64,000 nucleotides of DNA from Zygnema cylindricum (taxonomy: Eukaryota > Streptophyta > Zygnematophyceae > Zygnematales > Zygnemataceae). The notes under the pieces are model-generated. The model searched no databases, had not been told where the DNA came from, and saw only the letters and a list, made by a program, of their open reading frames with translations. Of the stretch, positions 46,441 through 57,684 are shown in pieces. Position 1 is the first letter of the stretch. Each line of letters begins with the position of its first letter. The position numbers and the translations under genes are program-made. The DNA lies in assembly GCA_037447655.1 (NCBI GenBank), contig JBBHKE010000684.1, positions 298,632 to 362,631 on the forward strand, read 5' to 3'.

Positions 46441-46756
46441 TACTACCGATGTGGAGAAGTTTCGAAATATCTTCATCCTATTTTTCCTCTTCCCCTTTTT
46501 CCTCCTCATTCACATTCTAACTTCTAATTACTTCCAAACAAGGACATTCCGCCATATAGTGACCTGGTTCCCAACTAAAGAAGGAAACCCCTTCTCTCGA
46601 AACTCCCCTTTTTTTTCCTCTTCCTCTCTTTCCACCAAATTTCCGATAAGGCGTATTTTTTTCTTTCTTCCTCTCATCACACTTCCGCCAATCACCACCA
46701 GCTGCGAGTGCATTCACCCTTTCACTTCCCCTACGAAGCTCCAAAGAGCTTTCCCT
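46441..46756 (-). pseudogene. E7 gag, 3' part
   Basis: The minus strand carries RESSLELRRGSERVNALAAGGD, a basic KKEKNTPYRKFGGKRGRGKK stretch and a decayed zinc knuckle (FSWEPGHYMAEC, first two Cys lost). It is separated from the rest of gag by S2. Confidence 0.78.
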
Positions 46757-47907
46757 TGTTGAAATGTATGTCTTTTTGAGGTATGAATAAAGGGAACTTA
46801 ATAAGGGGAAGTCAGCAAAGGCAGCCTGCCTCTCGCTCCACTCTCCAAACCCCCACACTTGTCGCAGTCACTGAAAGTTGGAGAGGAAGCAAGAGCCATG
46901 GCTGCCCATGCTGCCCAAAGAAAGAGAGACAGGCTATAGTTTCTGGTAGGTGTACCAAAACGGATCTTGACGGACCAAGGATTTGATACTGGTACTTGCC
47001 CTTCGTCAAGTATCTAATAGCCAGTAGCTTTATCCAATAGTCTATGATCGCTACTAACAATTATATAAATGTGAACGACGCAATATGTTTCATTTAACTG
47101 CTTACGGGACAGCCTGTACACGAAAACGGATTAGACCGCACGAATTTCGTACCGCACGGAATTAACGAAATGACACTTTATTTAAACGACCAACATTAAA
47201 TGACGCTCTTCATCGAATGACCATGGTGCGAGCCAGGATTCTGAAGTAGAGGACTTGGCGTTTTCGTGCACCGCCACTCTGGATGACACGTGGCAGGATC
47301 AATAGGATAGCGAGATTTTCGGAACGCTAGATGAAAATTCCGGTTTTAATAAATGTCACATTATGTTGATATCGTAGATGGACCCTACAGAAAGTACGAC
47401 GATACGCGTACTTTCTTGTATGGTTTAGTCTTACGATTGTTCCGTACCTCACTACTAGGGAGCTTAGAGAGGGGTTTTAGGACTTAGAATAATTTTGGTA
47501 GGTAGTCGCCTCTCTTCTAGAGAGCATCTGTATAAATAGGCAAAATTTGGCATTTAATTACAACTCACTTTGTTGGCCAAATTCAGTGATTATTTTTGTT
47601 GCGGACTCAAGGGAGTTCAAGCTATACAGGGGTGTAGTTGGTTAGAGTGTTTTGCTTGGCAGGGTGGCTGCATTTCTAAGGGAAAGTCAAAGTGGGTGAA
47701 TGTGTCCAAAACTCATATTCTAACTTTGCATTCTGTGGTGGAGCTGAGCACACAGAAAGTCTTATTTCACAAGGGTGAAGTTGTATTGGGGTTCTGATTG
47801 TCAAAGGGTCAATCATTTGGGTTTGTATCAACTTGGAGTCGGCACTTACTACATAAGATTTTTGAGAGTTGCCTACTCTAAGGACCATTGAAGGTCTCAA
47901 AGGTTCA
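46757..47907 (+). mobile_element. S2: solo LTR in E7 gag
   Basis: This 1151 bp LTR runs from TGTTGAAATGTATGTC to AAAGGTTCA, with a perfect target-site duplication tccct (46752-46756, 47908-47912). It interrupts the E7 gag between MILMR and ESSLELRRG. It has a TATAAATA box (47531-47538) after CTCTCTTCTAGAGAG. No internal domain remains. Confidence 0.9.
47531..47538 (+). promoter_or_regulatory. LTR TATA box (S2)
   Basis: TATAAATA follows the conserved gag-type palindrome CTCTCTTCTAGAGAG at the same place as in other LTRs. Confidence 0.55.
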
Positions 47908-47912
47908 TCCCT

Positions 47913-48660
47913 CATAAGAATCATCCCCATGGTAATGCCCTAATTGCATGAGGAGCAATTCATTTCCTTCATACAGTTAATGATGTTTTCGTACTTATCT
48001 GGAAGTTTCATGATTAGGGTGTCAATTTTTCTCTCCTCGGATTCTACATATTTGGCACTATCAAGCTCAACATATAACGCAGTAATATCATTGCAAAACT
48101 CTATCATGCTACCGCCTTTATAAACATAGGCCTCTATTTGACGTTTTACTAATTGTTGCCTCTGTATAATCTCACTCTTATTAATCTGAATTAGTGTATC
48201 CCAAATTTTAAAACTTGGTTAGGTTTGAAAGAGTGATAGCTATTGACTTAGACATGTTTCTAAGCATGAGATGATTTGCTATAGTATGTTTATACTCCTA
48301 CATTTTACAGTTATTTTCTTTAGTTTTTGGTTTAGCTATAACCCCTACAAGTGGAACTGTAGGCGAGAGCCTAGCTCCCCTCACCATAGGTGTTCTTTTA
48401 CTTTTCTCCCCTTTTCTCTCTTCCATTGCAATAATATCTTTTTCACCTTCTGTTGTATCTAAACTCCATTTGATTTTCTGGGAAGCCCTAGTTGATTCTC
48501 CATTGTGAGTTCCACCGAAGCCCGGTGGGGGACACCTCACTTGTCCCGAAACAATTCCTTATAAGTGCTTTTCGACAAAGCAATCCCTCTATCGTAAATT
48601 CCTAGTAAGTGAAGTTTGTTCCATCAAACATAGGCACTCTAAATATGTGGTTCCATATTT
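47913..48660 (-). pseudogene. E7 gag, 5' part
   Basis: The minus strand starts near the PBS with VPMFDGTNFTY and continues with a degraded CRKAL-type segment, a KGEKSKRT basic patch, YVYKGGSMIEFCNDI and KLPDKYENII. It has several stops and indels. The presumed PBS (about 48646-48660) matches the initiator tRNA-Met complement at only 9 of 15 positions, consistent with age. Confidence 0.75.
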
Positions 48661-49371
48661 TGAAATTATATGGGTTCAATTTCCCCACAGATATCGCAGA
48701 CCTAAAGAAGCTTATCTAGATAATGTCGACTCCAAGTTGATACAAACCCAAATGACTAACACCTTGAAAATCACAACTCGTACAGAGCATTACCCTTGTA
48801 AATGAAGACTTTCTGTGTGCTCAGTTTCACCAAAGAATGCAAAGCTTGAACATGTGTTTTGGACAACTTTCCCCACTTTGACTTCCCTTAAAAATGTTGC
48901 CGTCCTCCCAAACAAAAACATTGACCAAATAAACCCGTGTATAGCGTGGACTCGCATGAGTCCGCTGCAAAAAGAATCACTGAATTTGCTCCCTTGGCAG
49001 TTAGTTATAGGTAGCCAAAAATGGCTTATAAATACAAAAGGTCACTTGGAGAAAGGCGCCTCAAACACGCTAAGTCCCTTAACTCCTACTCACAACTACC
49101 TACTACTCTAACCTAGGCCAATCAAAAATAGTGTATAGTACAAGAAGGGAAAGTGGCCGATTGTACTTATTCTATGGCCATTGTACAACATGGCCTTCTA
49201 GTTGACACTTCTCAACTTTGGAGCCATTGTTCCTCCTCCCATCTTTTCCAAAGTCCAATGATGTGGGGCCACATGGCATAGCGCGCCGCTATTTCCGAAA
49301 GCCGCTAATGATTCATTCGGGTTTGGCTGGGGCGACGTTGTCTGTCCGATCATGTATTTTACACGGTTAGA
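48661..49371 (-). repeat. 5' LTR of E7, inner part
   Basis: The inner 711 bp of a minus-strand LTR starts TGAAATTATATGGG at its gag-proximal end. It is cut at 49371 by E9 and resumes at 57261. Confidence 0.8.
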
Positions 49372-50407
49372 TGTTGAAATTAATAGATTTCTAGAGTATT
49401 TTCTAGGTATAAATATGTTAGTATAAAAGCAAAAAGAAGAGGACGGACAACCTGCCTCCACCTCCTCTCTCTAGTCCCCATACTTGTTGTAGTCACAGAA
49501 GAATAGAGAGGGTGGTTGAACCATGGCTGCCTTAGTTCAACAAGCAATTATTTTTAGTAGGTTACTAAAAGACACCTGACGGACCCAGGACGTGATCGAG
49601 ATACCTGCCGTTCGTCAGGTTGGCCGGTAGCGGTCAGTTTTATCCTATTTGACTATGACCAATGCTAAATGCTATATGGTATGATAGATATATATTTATT
49701 TAGAATTGAACGAATTCATTTAACTCAAACTGTATACGGCAGGCATAGATACAGTTTTGTAAAGTACAAAGTACGATACTATTTCGAAATGGATACCACG
49801 CATTTTGTTTTGACAGCGAAACAAATATTGCGCAAGTATTTATAACGGCTGAGATTGCATTTCGGTTCATATCCAACGGCGCACATCATCGCCGAAATCC
49901 CAAAGTGGTCATTTTGGCTTTTTGTGATATGGCATGACCTGGCGCCACGTGGAGAGATCACATTTGGTCGCGGGAATTCCGAGGAACCTATGGACGAGTA
50001 AAAAGAGGGCACCCGTCCACGTAAAAGCCTTGTTGTACATTTGTCATACAAAGGGTACACCGGCAGTAGTACTTTTTGTTACGGTACAACAATATAATTG
50101 GTCTGTACTTCAGTAGATAGGAGTTGTTTGAGGGAACATGACTTAGTGTTTTTTTTTAACAATCACCTCTCCCCTTGAGGGTTTGTATAAAGTATGCATC
50201 TTTGCCACCCCATAACTTATCGCCTAGTTGGACGTTTTCATAGATTTTTTTTCCTACAAACTCAGAGGAGTCGTGACTGCACATGGAAGCAGTCATGTTG
50301 TCTGTTTTTTTGCTTGGGTAGTAGTGGTTGCCATTGAAAGTGGGTTAGTTAATAACTATATAGAGGCTTCCTGAATTCTGTAGTCCAATAAAGGAAACAA
50401 AATTGCA
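49372..50407 (+). repeat. 5' LTR of E9
   Basis: This 1036 bp LTR runs from TGTTGAAATTAATAG to AAAATTGCA. A TATAAAG box lies at 50186-50192. The usual gag ATG near the end is ATA here (50388-50390), so the start codon has been lost. Confidence 0.92.
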
Positions 50408-50422
50408 GGTTATGGGCCCACC
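50408..50422 (+). other. Primer-binding site of E9
   Basis: GGTTATGGGCCCACC directly after the LTR, identical to A, E3 and E5. Confidence 0.85.
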
Positions 50423-51440
50423 CTGTAGGGTGCCCATCTTTAATGGATCACGGTTTATCTATTGGGAAGCCATGATGAGAGGGCCTTTGTGTGAAAAACG
50501 ATACAAAGGTATTGTTAGTGGACAAGTGAAACGTCCACCTCAGGGAACACCACCGAGATTTGGTGGAATAAGGTTTCTGTAGCAACATCTGCTGCAGCAG
50601 AGGAGGTAGATGATGGGGACAACAATGTGTCCGAAATGGGGAAAGAAAAGGAGAAACCTCTTACTCCTATAGCTCCTATTCCCACGACACACCGGAGCGG
50701 CGATCGTGAAGACCGTGGAGACCGATACTCAAATGTGGGAAGTCACCATCATGGCTGCCAAGAACTTCATTCTTAGACACCTCACACAAGCTTTGGCAAC
50801 TCCTCACCTTCACGTTTACAAGGCCGAGGAGTCGTGGGTGGGTTTGATAAAGATCTATAGAGCTGGTACAATTCAGGAGCTCTAGTTGGCACAACAAATG
50901 TTGGGAAATTATACTTACAAAGGGGTAAAGATGTTAGACTACTGTAATGATTTTTTTTGTTTGTATATGGAGATGGAGAGTGCCGGATGGACAAGTACAA
51001 TGAAGATGAAGGTTTACACTCTCATCATGAAGGTACCCGACGAGTATCAAAATATAGTGTACACAGTACAGGAAATGACTGATAGTTCATGGAAGTGGAA
51101 TACAGTGGTCCGCATGATACTTGTGCAGGAGAACAAAATTGAAATCAGGATAGGAGGAAAGAGCGTTCAAGCTCTAGCCGACAGAGGGGACAAGTGGAAA
51201 CCGGACCCGGAAAAACCATTCAAAGGAGAAAGAGTTTATCTTGGAGGACCGATGCCCCCAAATGGCCTATGTCATTTTTGCAAAAAGTCGGGACACTTTA
51301 TTGCGGATTGTGTCAAGCTATCACAACTGAGGCTCCATAAAAACCATGGAGGGGGTTCTTCCGGAGGGAAGAAAAAGGCACTTTGGTCACAAAGTTGACA
51401 GGAGAGACCGAGGACGAGTCCTTTGAGGAGGATGGGGAGC
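50423..51440 (+). pseudogene. E9 gag
   Basis: Gag continues from the PBS (VMGPPCRVPIFNG) with GPLCEKRYKGIVSG and ILRHLTQALATPHLHVYKAEE. A stop near 50883 separates off a 170-codon frame (50886-51398) with YTYKGVKMLDYCNDFF and an intact CCHC knuckle, CHFCKKSGHFIADC (about 51268-51309), the best preserved knuckle in its subfamily. A frameshift near 51395 follows. Confidence 0.88.
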
Positions 51441-53130
51441 TTCTTCTTGACGAGAGTTTGGAGGAGAAGGAGATCCCTCTAAGATGCCTTTGGAGCAATT
51501 CGGGAAGCTCCACAAGAAGGATGGATCATCAACTCAGGTGCATCCATGCATATGTGTCGTGACAAACACCTCTTCACTAAGCTAAGGAAAATCCCTACTG
51601 TAGATATAGAGTATGGGGATGGGAGAGTGGTTACTACAGATCTAGTGGGATCAATAGATCTGAAAGTCTTAGTAGAGGTTAAGACTTCTATACTCACATT
51701 CTTAGATGTACTCTACATTCCTCAACAGAGTAAAAATCTTGTCTCTACTTCTGTGTTAGATGACATAGAGTTTGATACCTTCACAAAAAAAGAAGTCTTT
51801 ACAGTTAAGTATGGGGATGAAGTTTACTTCACGGCGGATAAGGGTAGCCAAGGAATGATAGGCTTAATCTGTGTAATGAAAAGAAGAATGCTTACTAGGT
51901 TGGTGTTCCTAAGTTGATGATTTGGCATAAACGATTGGGGCATGTGCATTTTGATAGGATAAGGGAAATGAAAAAGCTTGGGGTAGTAGAAGATATTCAG
52001 TTTGGGGATAATGAAATGATGAATGATAATAGTAGCTGTGCTCAAGGTAAGGCTCAAAGATTTCCTTTTTCCAAAGCCGCCACATATAGAGGTGAGAAAG
52101 TACTAGATCTAGTCCACATAGATATCTAGGGACCTTCGAAAGTGCCTTCGTTTGGAGGAAAGAGGTTTATGTTGACAATAACCGATAAATGGTCTAAATA
52201 CTCTAGGGTCTACTTCCTAAAAAGAAAGTCTGAATTATCAACTTACTTCAAAAAATATAAAGCTTGGAGTAAGAATTTGCATGGAACCCCTATTAAGAGA
52301 AAAATGAGTGATAATGATGGGGAATATACCTCTAACCAGTTTGAGAAATACCTGAGAGATGAGGGAGTTCAGCACCAAAAAACCGTACCGTATAACCCTG
52401 AACAAAATGGGGTAGCTGAGAGGTTGAACCGAACACTAAGAGATAGTGCATGCAGTATGTTGGTCGACAAGAAAATAGGAAAGAGATTTTGGGCAGAGGC
52501 CATGAACTTTGCCAACTACATTAAAAATAGAGTCCTTACCTCAGCTAAAAAAGGAATGACACCTTATGAGAGATAGGTGGGAAAAAAACCAGATATCTCT
52601 AACCTTAAAGTATTTGCAGCCAAGTTTACAGACTTGACACGGATAAGAAAAACTGGAAATTAGATGCTAAGGGAAAACCTACATACTTTGTAGGATATGA
52701 TGAGGATGTCAAGGGATATAGAGTCTATGACTTAGCAAAGTGAGATATCATTCTTGTCAAACACGTGGTTGTCATGGATAAAGGGAAGTCATTTGACCCT
52801 TTTCAAATATACAAAATAGATAAGTATCAGATTTGAGTTTGAAAATGAGGAGGACTCCATCCTTCTCGAAAGAGACATGAGTGAAATAGGGATTGCAAAT
52901 TCAGGGGAGATCTAAGACATAGGCAATCCACCGGAAACCTCACATATTCCTATGGACTTCGAGTAGACAGAGTAGGAGGGACCGGAACCGGCTTCTATAG
53001 ATAAGGAAGCCAATGAGACAGTAAGGAGAAATCGAAGACTTCCCTCCATCCGAGCTTCAAAGTTTGAGGGGTGGAGAAGGAACAACAAAAGGATCCAAAA
53101 TTTACAGGCAGCTCACAAGGTAACTAAGCT
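51441..53130 (+). pseudogene. E9 protease and integrase
   Basis: The protease reads WIINSGASMHMCRDKHLF, with Asn for the catalytic Asp as in E3 and E5. Integrase keeps HKRLGHVHFDRI, SSCAQGKAQRFPF (one Cys lost) and PEQNGVAERLNRTL. Trp codons are TAG at 52127 (DIWGP) and 52574 (ERW). A one-base loss near 52615 and several stops follow to the linker. Confidence 0.88.
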
Positions 53131-54728
53131 ATCTTACCCAGATGAGCCTCAGTCATACTCACAGGAAGTTAACAGTTTGGAGAAAGACATATGGATTAGA
53201 GCCATAAATGATGAGATGGCCTCTATCATGGAAGCAAATACTTGTGAACTAGCGTACTGTCCTCCAGACAGATAACGGATTGGCTTTAAATGGGTGTTTA
53301 AACTAAAACTTGACCCAGAAAATACTATTGATAGATATAAGGCTCGATTGGTAGCAAATGGCACCCAAAAGGAGGGGATTGACTAAGAGGAGATTTTTGC
53401 TCCAGTTGTTCGGTTCCCATCAGTAAGGATTCTTCTCAGTCTAGTAGCAGCGGAAGACATGGAAATACACCAAATGGATATTAAGACTGCTTTTCTTAAT
53501 GGTGAGTTAGAGGAAGAAATTTTCATGAGGCAACCTGAGGGATTTGTGGAAGAAGGCGAAGAGAGCAAAGTCTGCAAGCTCATAGAGTCCTTATATGGAT
53601 TGAAGTAAGATCCCTGACAATGGAACAAGAAACTAGATGAGTTTCTCACCAGTCTGGATATATCCGGCTTAGTTCTGACCATTCTATCTATATGCTTGAA
53701 GATGAGAATGGTGTCATTTTTATTGCAATTTATGTGGATGATCTGCTTGTGTTGAGTAAATATTTGGAAAAGATTAATAGGCTAAAGAAAGATCTTAAAA
53801 GCAGATTTGATATGAAGGATTTAGGTGTGGCAAGATACATTTTGGGGATCGAAATGGAGAGAGATAGGGGGAAAAGGATTATCAAACTTACTCAGAAAGA
53901 AGCAATACGTAATATGATTGAGTAATTCTAGATGGAAGAGGCTAACAGTTGTACCACTCCCATGGACTTGAAAAAAGTTAGTGATACGAGTGTAGAAAGA
54001 GTGATGATCTTAAACGATCAGATGAGTCCAGAGGAGAGAGAGTTTATGAAGTCTATCCCTTATAGCCAGGTCGTAGAAAGTTTGATCTATTTTATGAACT
54101 GTGCTAGGTCGGACATATAGGCAGCAGTTGGAGTACTCAGTAGGAGTCTTAATGATCCTAGGAAGAGAGATTTTGAGGTAGCTAAGAGAGTCATGAGATA
54201 TCTGCTGGGAACCAAAGAGTTATGGTTGCATTTGGGAAGGGAGCACACTGACATTACTACGTGGAGTGATGCCAGTTATGGGGATGCACCTATGAGAAGA
54301 TTCAATTTTGGGTATGTGTTGTATGTGGGGGAAGGTGCTTTCTGTTGGAGCAGTAAGCAACAAAAGGTGGTGGCTCAGTCTACTATAGAGGCTGAGTACA
54401 TGGCCTCTTGTTTTGCTAAGAAAAAATTGATGTGGGTCAAGTCCTTGTTGGAAGAACTGGGGTATATGAAGGAGGGAGTGCATGAAGTGTTTTGTGATAA
54501 TCAAGCTGCCATTGCAATTGCAGCTAATCCAAAACATAATTTCAAAGCTAAGCATATGGACATAAGATTGGGTTCTGTGAGGGAAAAAGTTTAGAATAAG
54601 ATTGTGAATCTTGTATATTAATCTGATGAGGAAATGGTGGCTGATATGATGACAAAACCAGTGCCCTCTCTTAAAATTAAAATATTGCAGAGAAAAATGT
54701 GGACTAAAACTGAAGTTAAAATTGGACT
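53131..54728 (+). pseudogene. E9 reverse transcriptase and RNase H
   Basis: RT motifs are [17 protein letters not shown] near 53475, a damaged SLYGLK, and AIYVDDLLVLSKY near 53735. RNase H has WSDASYGDAPMRRF, STIEAEYMASCFAKKKLMW and CDNQAAIAIAANPKHNFKAKH, then TAG near 54592. At least eight stops or shifts divide it. The polypurine tract is AAAAAATAAAAGGAG (54729-54743), weaker than in the others. Confidence 0.88.
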
Positions 54729-54743
54729 AAAAAATAAAAGGAG

Positions 54744-57255
54744 TGTTGAAATTAATAGATTTTTAGAGTATTTTCTAGGTATAAATATGTTAGTATAAAA
54801 GGAAAAAGAAGAGGACGGACAGCGTGCCTCCACCTCCTCTCTCTAGCCCCTATAGTTGTTCTAGTCACTGAAGGATAGAGAGGGTGGTTGAACCATGGCT
54901 GCCTCAGTTCAACAGGCAGTTATTTTTAGTAGGTTACTAAAAAGATACTTGACGGACCCAGGACTTGATCTCGATACCTGCCGTTCGTCAGGTTGGCCGG
55001 TAGCAGTCAGCTTTATCCTATTAGACTAGGACCAATGCTAAATGCTATATGGTATGATAGATATATATTTATTTAGGAGTGAACGAATTCATTTAACTGA
55101 AACTGTATACGGTATGCATAGATACAGTTTTGTAAAGTACGAAGTAGGATACTATTTCGAAAAAGATACCACGCATTTTATTTCGACAGCGAAACGAATA
55201 TTGTGTAAGTATTTATAACAGCTGAGATTGCATTTTGCTTCATATCCAACAGCGCACATCATCGTCGAAATCCCAGAGTGGTCACTTTGGCTTTTTGTGA
55301 CATGGCATGACCTGACGCCACGTGGAGAGATCACATTTGGTCGCGGGAATTCCGAGGAACCTAGGGACGAGTAAAAAGAGGGCACGCGTCCACGTAATAG
55401 CCTTGTCGTACATTTGTCGTACAAAGGGTACACCGGCAGTTGTACTTTTTGGTACGGTACAGTAATATAATTGGTCTATACTTCAGTAGATAGGAGTTAT
55501 TAGAGGGAATCAGGACTTAGAGTTTTTTTTTAACAGTCACCTCTCTCCTTGAGAGTTTGTATAAAGTAGGCATCTTTGCCACCCTATTACTTATTGTTGT
55601 TTTTGAAGATTTAGTTTCGTGCGTACGCGGCGTTTCATGCGTACGCGACATTTCGTGCGTACTTGACGCGATTTTTAATGTGTAAGTACTCATAAAATTT
55701 TTGTGTGGAGGTTCGAATGGATTACGGAATTTAATTGAAGTGATGCGAACAAACATTTGTAAATGTACGGTTTGCGTAAGGAGAAATGGACGGCGGATTG
55801 CGAAGCGATCCGACGTTTAATATTCGAAGTGTGTGAAAATGTACGCATGGCGTACGAAACAAAATGTGACAAGCTCATTTTTTACAAAGGACGCGTTTGA
55901 GGTACGGAAATGATTTCGGTTGTACGATAAATTATTTCGGCAAGTGGACTTGCATTTGCTTTGCGACATTCGTGAGATATTTGACGACACGCACAGATTT
56001 CAATTGGATTTTTATGACCACGCGGCGCGACATCGAGGGTGCGGATTAAGAGCAACGGACGGCGGATATAGGCTGCCGAGATTTTTTTTTGTAGTGGTGA
56101 CGCGAAATCGCGTCAATCACACGATGTTTATTTTGGACGTCCCGGATTGTTTTACGAAATTTGACGAGTTTCGTTGATTGACTCAGATGACTCAGCATAC
56201 GATTTTGTGAGATTCTGTGTACTTGAAAATATTTGGAACAACATTTCTTTGTCTTATTTGCATTAATAAATTAGTGTTGATTATGACGTTTATATTTAAG
56301 TGGTCAATTAGGGTTTCGACAATTTAATTTGTGTGTGTAAAATATCGTACTTGTCGACAAGTGTACGCTTACGATTGCTTGACTCTCAGGTGGATGCTTA
56401 CGATTAGTTACTCTTACTAGAAGGTTATTATGCGTGAATAGGATTTAGTGACAGTTACGTAATTTACATTGGTTATTTTGACACTTAGTGATTCGTTGAC
56501 AGCTCACAAGTGTTTTTATAGGAATGAGCTTTGTTAGGAATTAATCATCAATGCTTGTTAATTGAAGTAGGGACCAAAGATGTAATATTTTAGGGTTGTC
56601 GATTAGGTTATGCACTATGAGTGATATTATTGATTATACTTGAATTATTCATGTATTATTTGGTTATACTTTTGTTTAAGTGTGATGCATTATTTTATTA
56701 TTATTTATATAATTTATTTATATTCTTGTTTGCTATGCATTTATTATGCATTTGTCCTAGGGTTTCTTGTGATTTTCATGTAACCCTAGATGTTATTCAT
56801 CCGTCTGTGTGCGCATGCTGCTCCGTATATGTACGGATTGTTAATGCATCTGTGTATGCATTTTGTTGCGTTTGTGTACGTATTGTTTTAGGGTCTGTTG
56901 TGATTTTCATTTTACCCTAATTGCTATTTATTGGGTTTGTGAACGCATGTGTGTCATTTGGAGGATGCATTTCAATATGGTAGTTGATTGGCCTAGCTTT
57001 GCTAAGATTTTTGTTTGATAGTTTGGGTGGCTTCTGCCGTCTATTTTAGACCAAAGAACAACACTTATCGCCTAGTTGGGCGTTTTTAGAGATTCTTTTT
57101 CCTACGGAATCAGGGGAGTCCAGGCTGCACAAAGGTGCAGTCAAATTGTCTGCTTGTCTGCTTGGGTAGTAGTGGTTGCCATTGAAAGTGGGTTAGTTAA
57201 TAACTATTTAGAGGCTTCCTGGATTCTGTATTCCAATGGAGGACCTAAAATTGCA
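54744..57255 (+). repeat. 3' LTR of E9, enlarged by S3
   Basis: It matches the 5' LTR up to 55594 and again from 57064 to 57255. Without S3 and its duplicated cttat it is about 1.04 kb. Its end, ATGGAGGACCTAAAATTGCA, still has the gag ATG that the 5' LTR has lost. Confidence 0.92.
55595..57063. mobile_element. S3: 1469 bp solo LTR of an unrelated family
   Basis: It begins TGTTGTTTTTGAAG and ends AAGAACAACA, with perfect 5 bp duplications cttat (55590-55594, 57064-57068). It lacks the motifs of the copia LTRs here. It has a short tandem array of CGTGCGTACGCG-like units at 55617-55665. TG..CA ends with a 5 bp duplication fit a solo LTR. Orientation and superfamily are unclear. Confidence 0.75.
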
Positions 57256-57260
57256 TTAGA

Positions 57261-57631
57261 TTCGCGTCCGCGAGCGCCGTTTGACTATAGAAGTCGTTTA
57301 GTCAATTTTGGTGTGTTTAAGTGAAAGTGACGTTTGCGTGAAACTTTAATTAATCACCGAACCACGACCATTTACCGTTTTGTTAATGCTTTAATGGTTA
57401 AGGCGTAGGTCTATTAATTAATCCGTAGGCCTAAGTTCAAATCCTTTTACAGGCATCATTTTGGTAATCTATCAATCTGTGTGCCTGTCTGCCTGTTTCT
57501 TTTTGACTATGGCAGTAGCCATGGTGACTCTCTCTCTCTCTTCACTCTAGAGTCTAAATTAAGAATTGAATATTAATTACTTTTTTTCAACATAGAAAAA
57601 TACAGACCTAGAAAATACACACATTTTAACA
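57261..57631 (-). repeat. 5' LTR of E7, outer part
   Basis: This is the outer 371 bp of the E7 LTR, starting TGTTAAAATGTGTGTATTTTCTAGG on the minus strand at 57631. It contains an antisense tRNA-like module (57387-57444). Confidence 0.8.
57387..57444 (+). other. antisense tRNA-like module in E7 LTR
   Basis: TGCTTTAATGGTTAAGGCG (57387-57405) resembles an A box and D arm, and AGTTCAAATCC (57434-57444) a B box, at near-tRNA spacing. It is on the strand opposite the LTR. Confidence 0.65.
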
Positions 57632-57684
57632 ATTTTTTCAAAAAGTTACATATCTATTATCACCAGAAACTGCACGATATAGAA

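Larger units (their letters stand above)
49372..57255 (+). mobile_element. E9: full-length copia element in the LTR of E7
   Basis: It has a 5' LTR 49372-50407, PBS, gag, PR, INT, RT, RH, polypurine tract and 3' LTR 54744-57255. The target-site duplication is perfect: ttaga at 49367-49371 and 57256-57260. The 3' LTR is enlarged by solo LTR S3. Pol has many stops and frameshifts, more than A or E5. It is closest to E3/E5. Confidence 0.93.
44699..57631 (-). mobile_element. E7: old copia element, minus strand, internally deleted and interrupted
   Basis: Pieces are the 3' LTR (44699-45633), decayed pol (45641-46440), gag (46441-46756 and 47913-48660) and 5' LTR (48661-49371 and 57261-57631). It hosts solo LTR S2 and element E9. 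The internal region between LTRs is only about 1.9 kb once the insertions are removed, so most of integrase and RT is deleted. The outer flanks (tttac, atttt) do not match, so one end may be truncated. Confidence 0.75.

Noticed and set aside
44694-57636. Target-site duplication for E7
   Set aside because: Flanks tttac and atttt do not match, and the 3' LTR inner end differs from the 5' LTR, so the left end is probably truncated.
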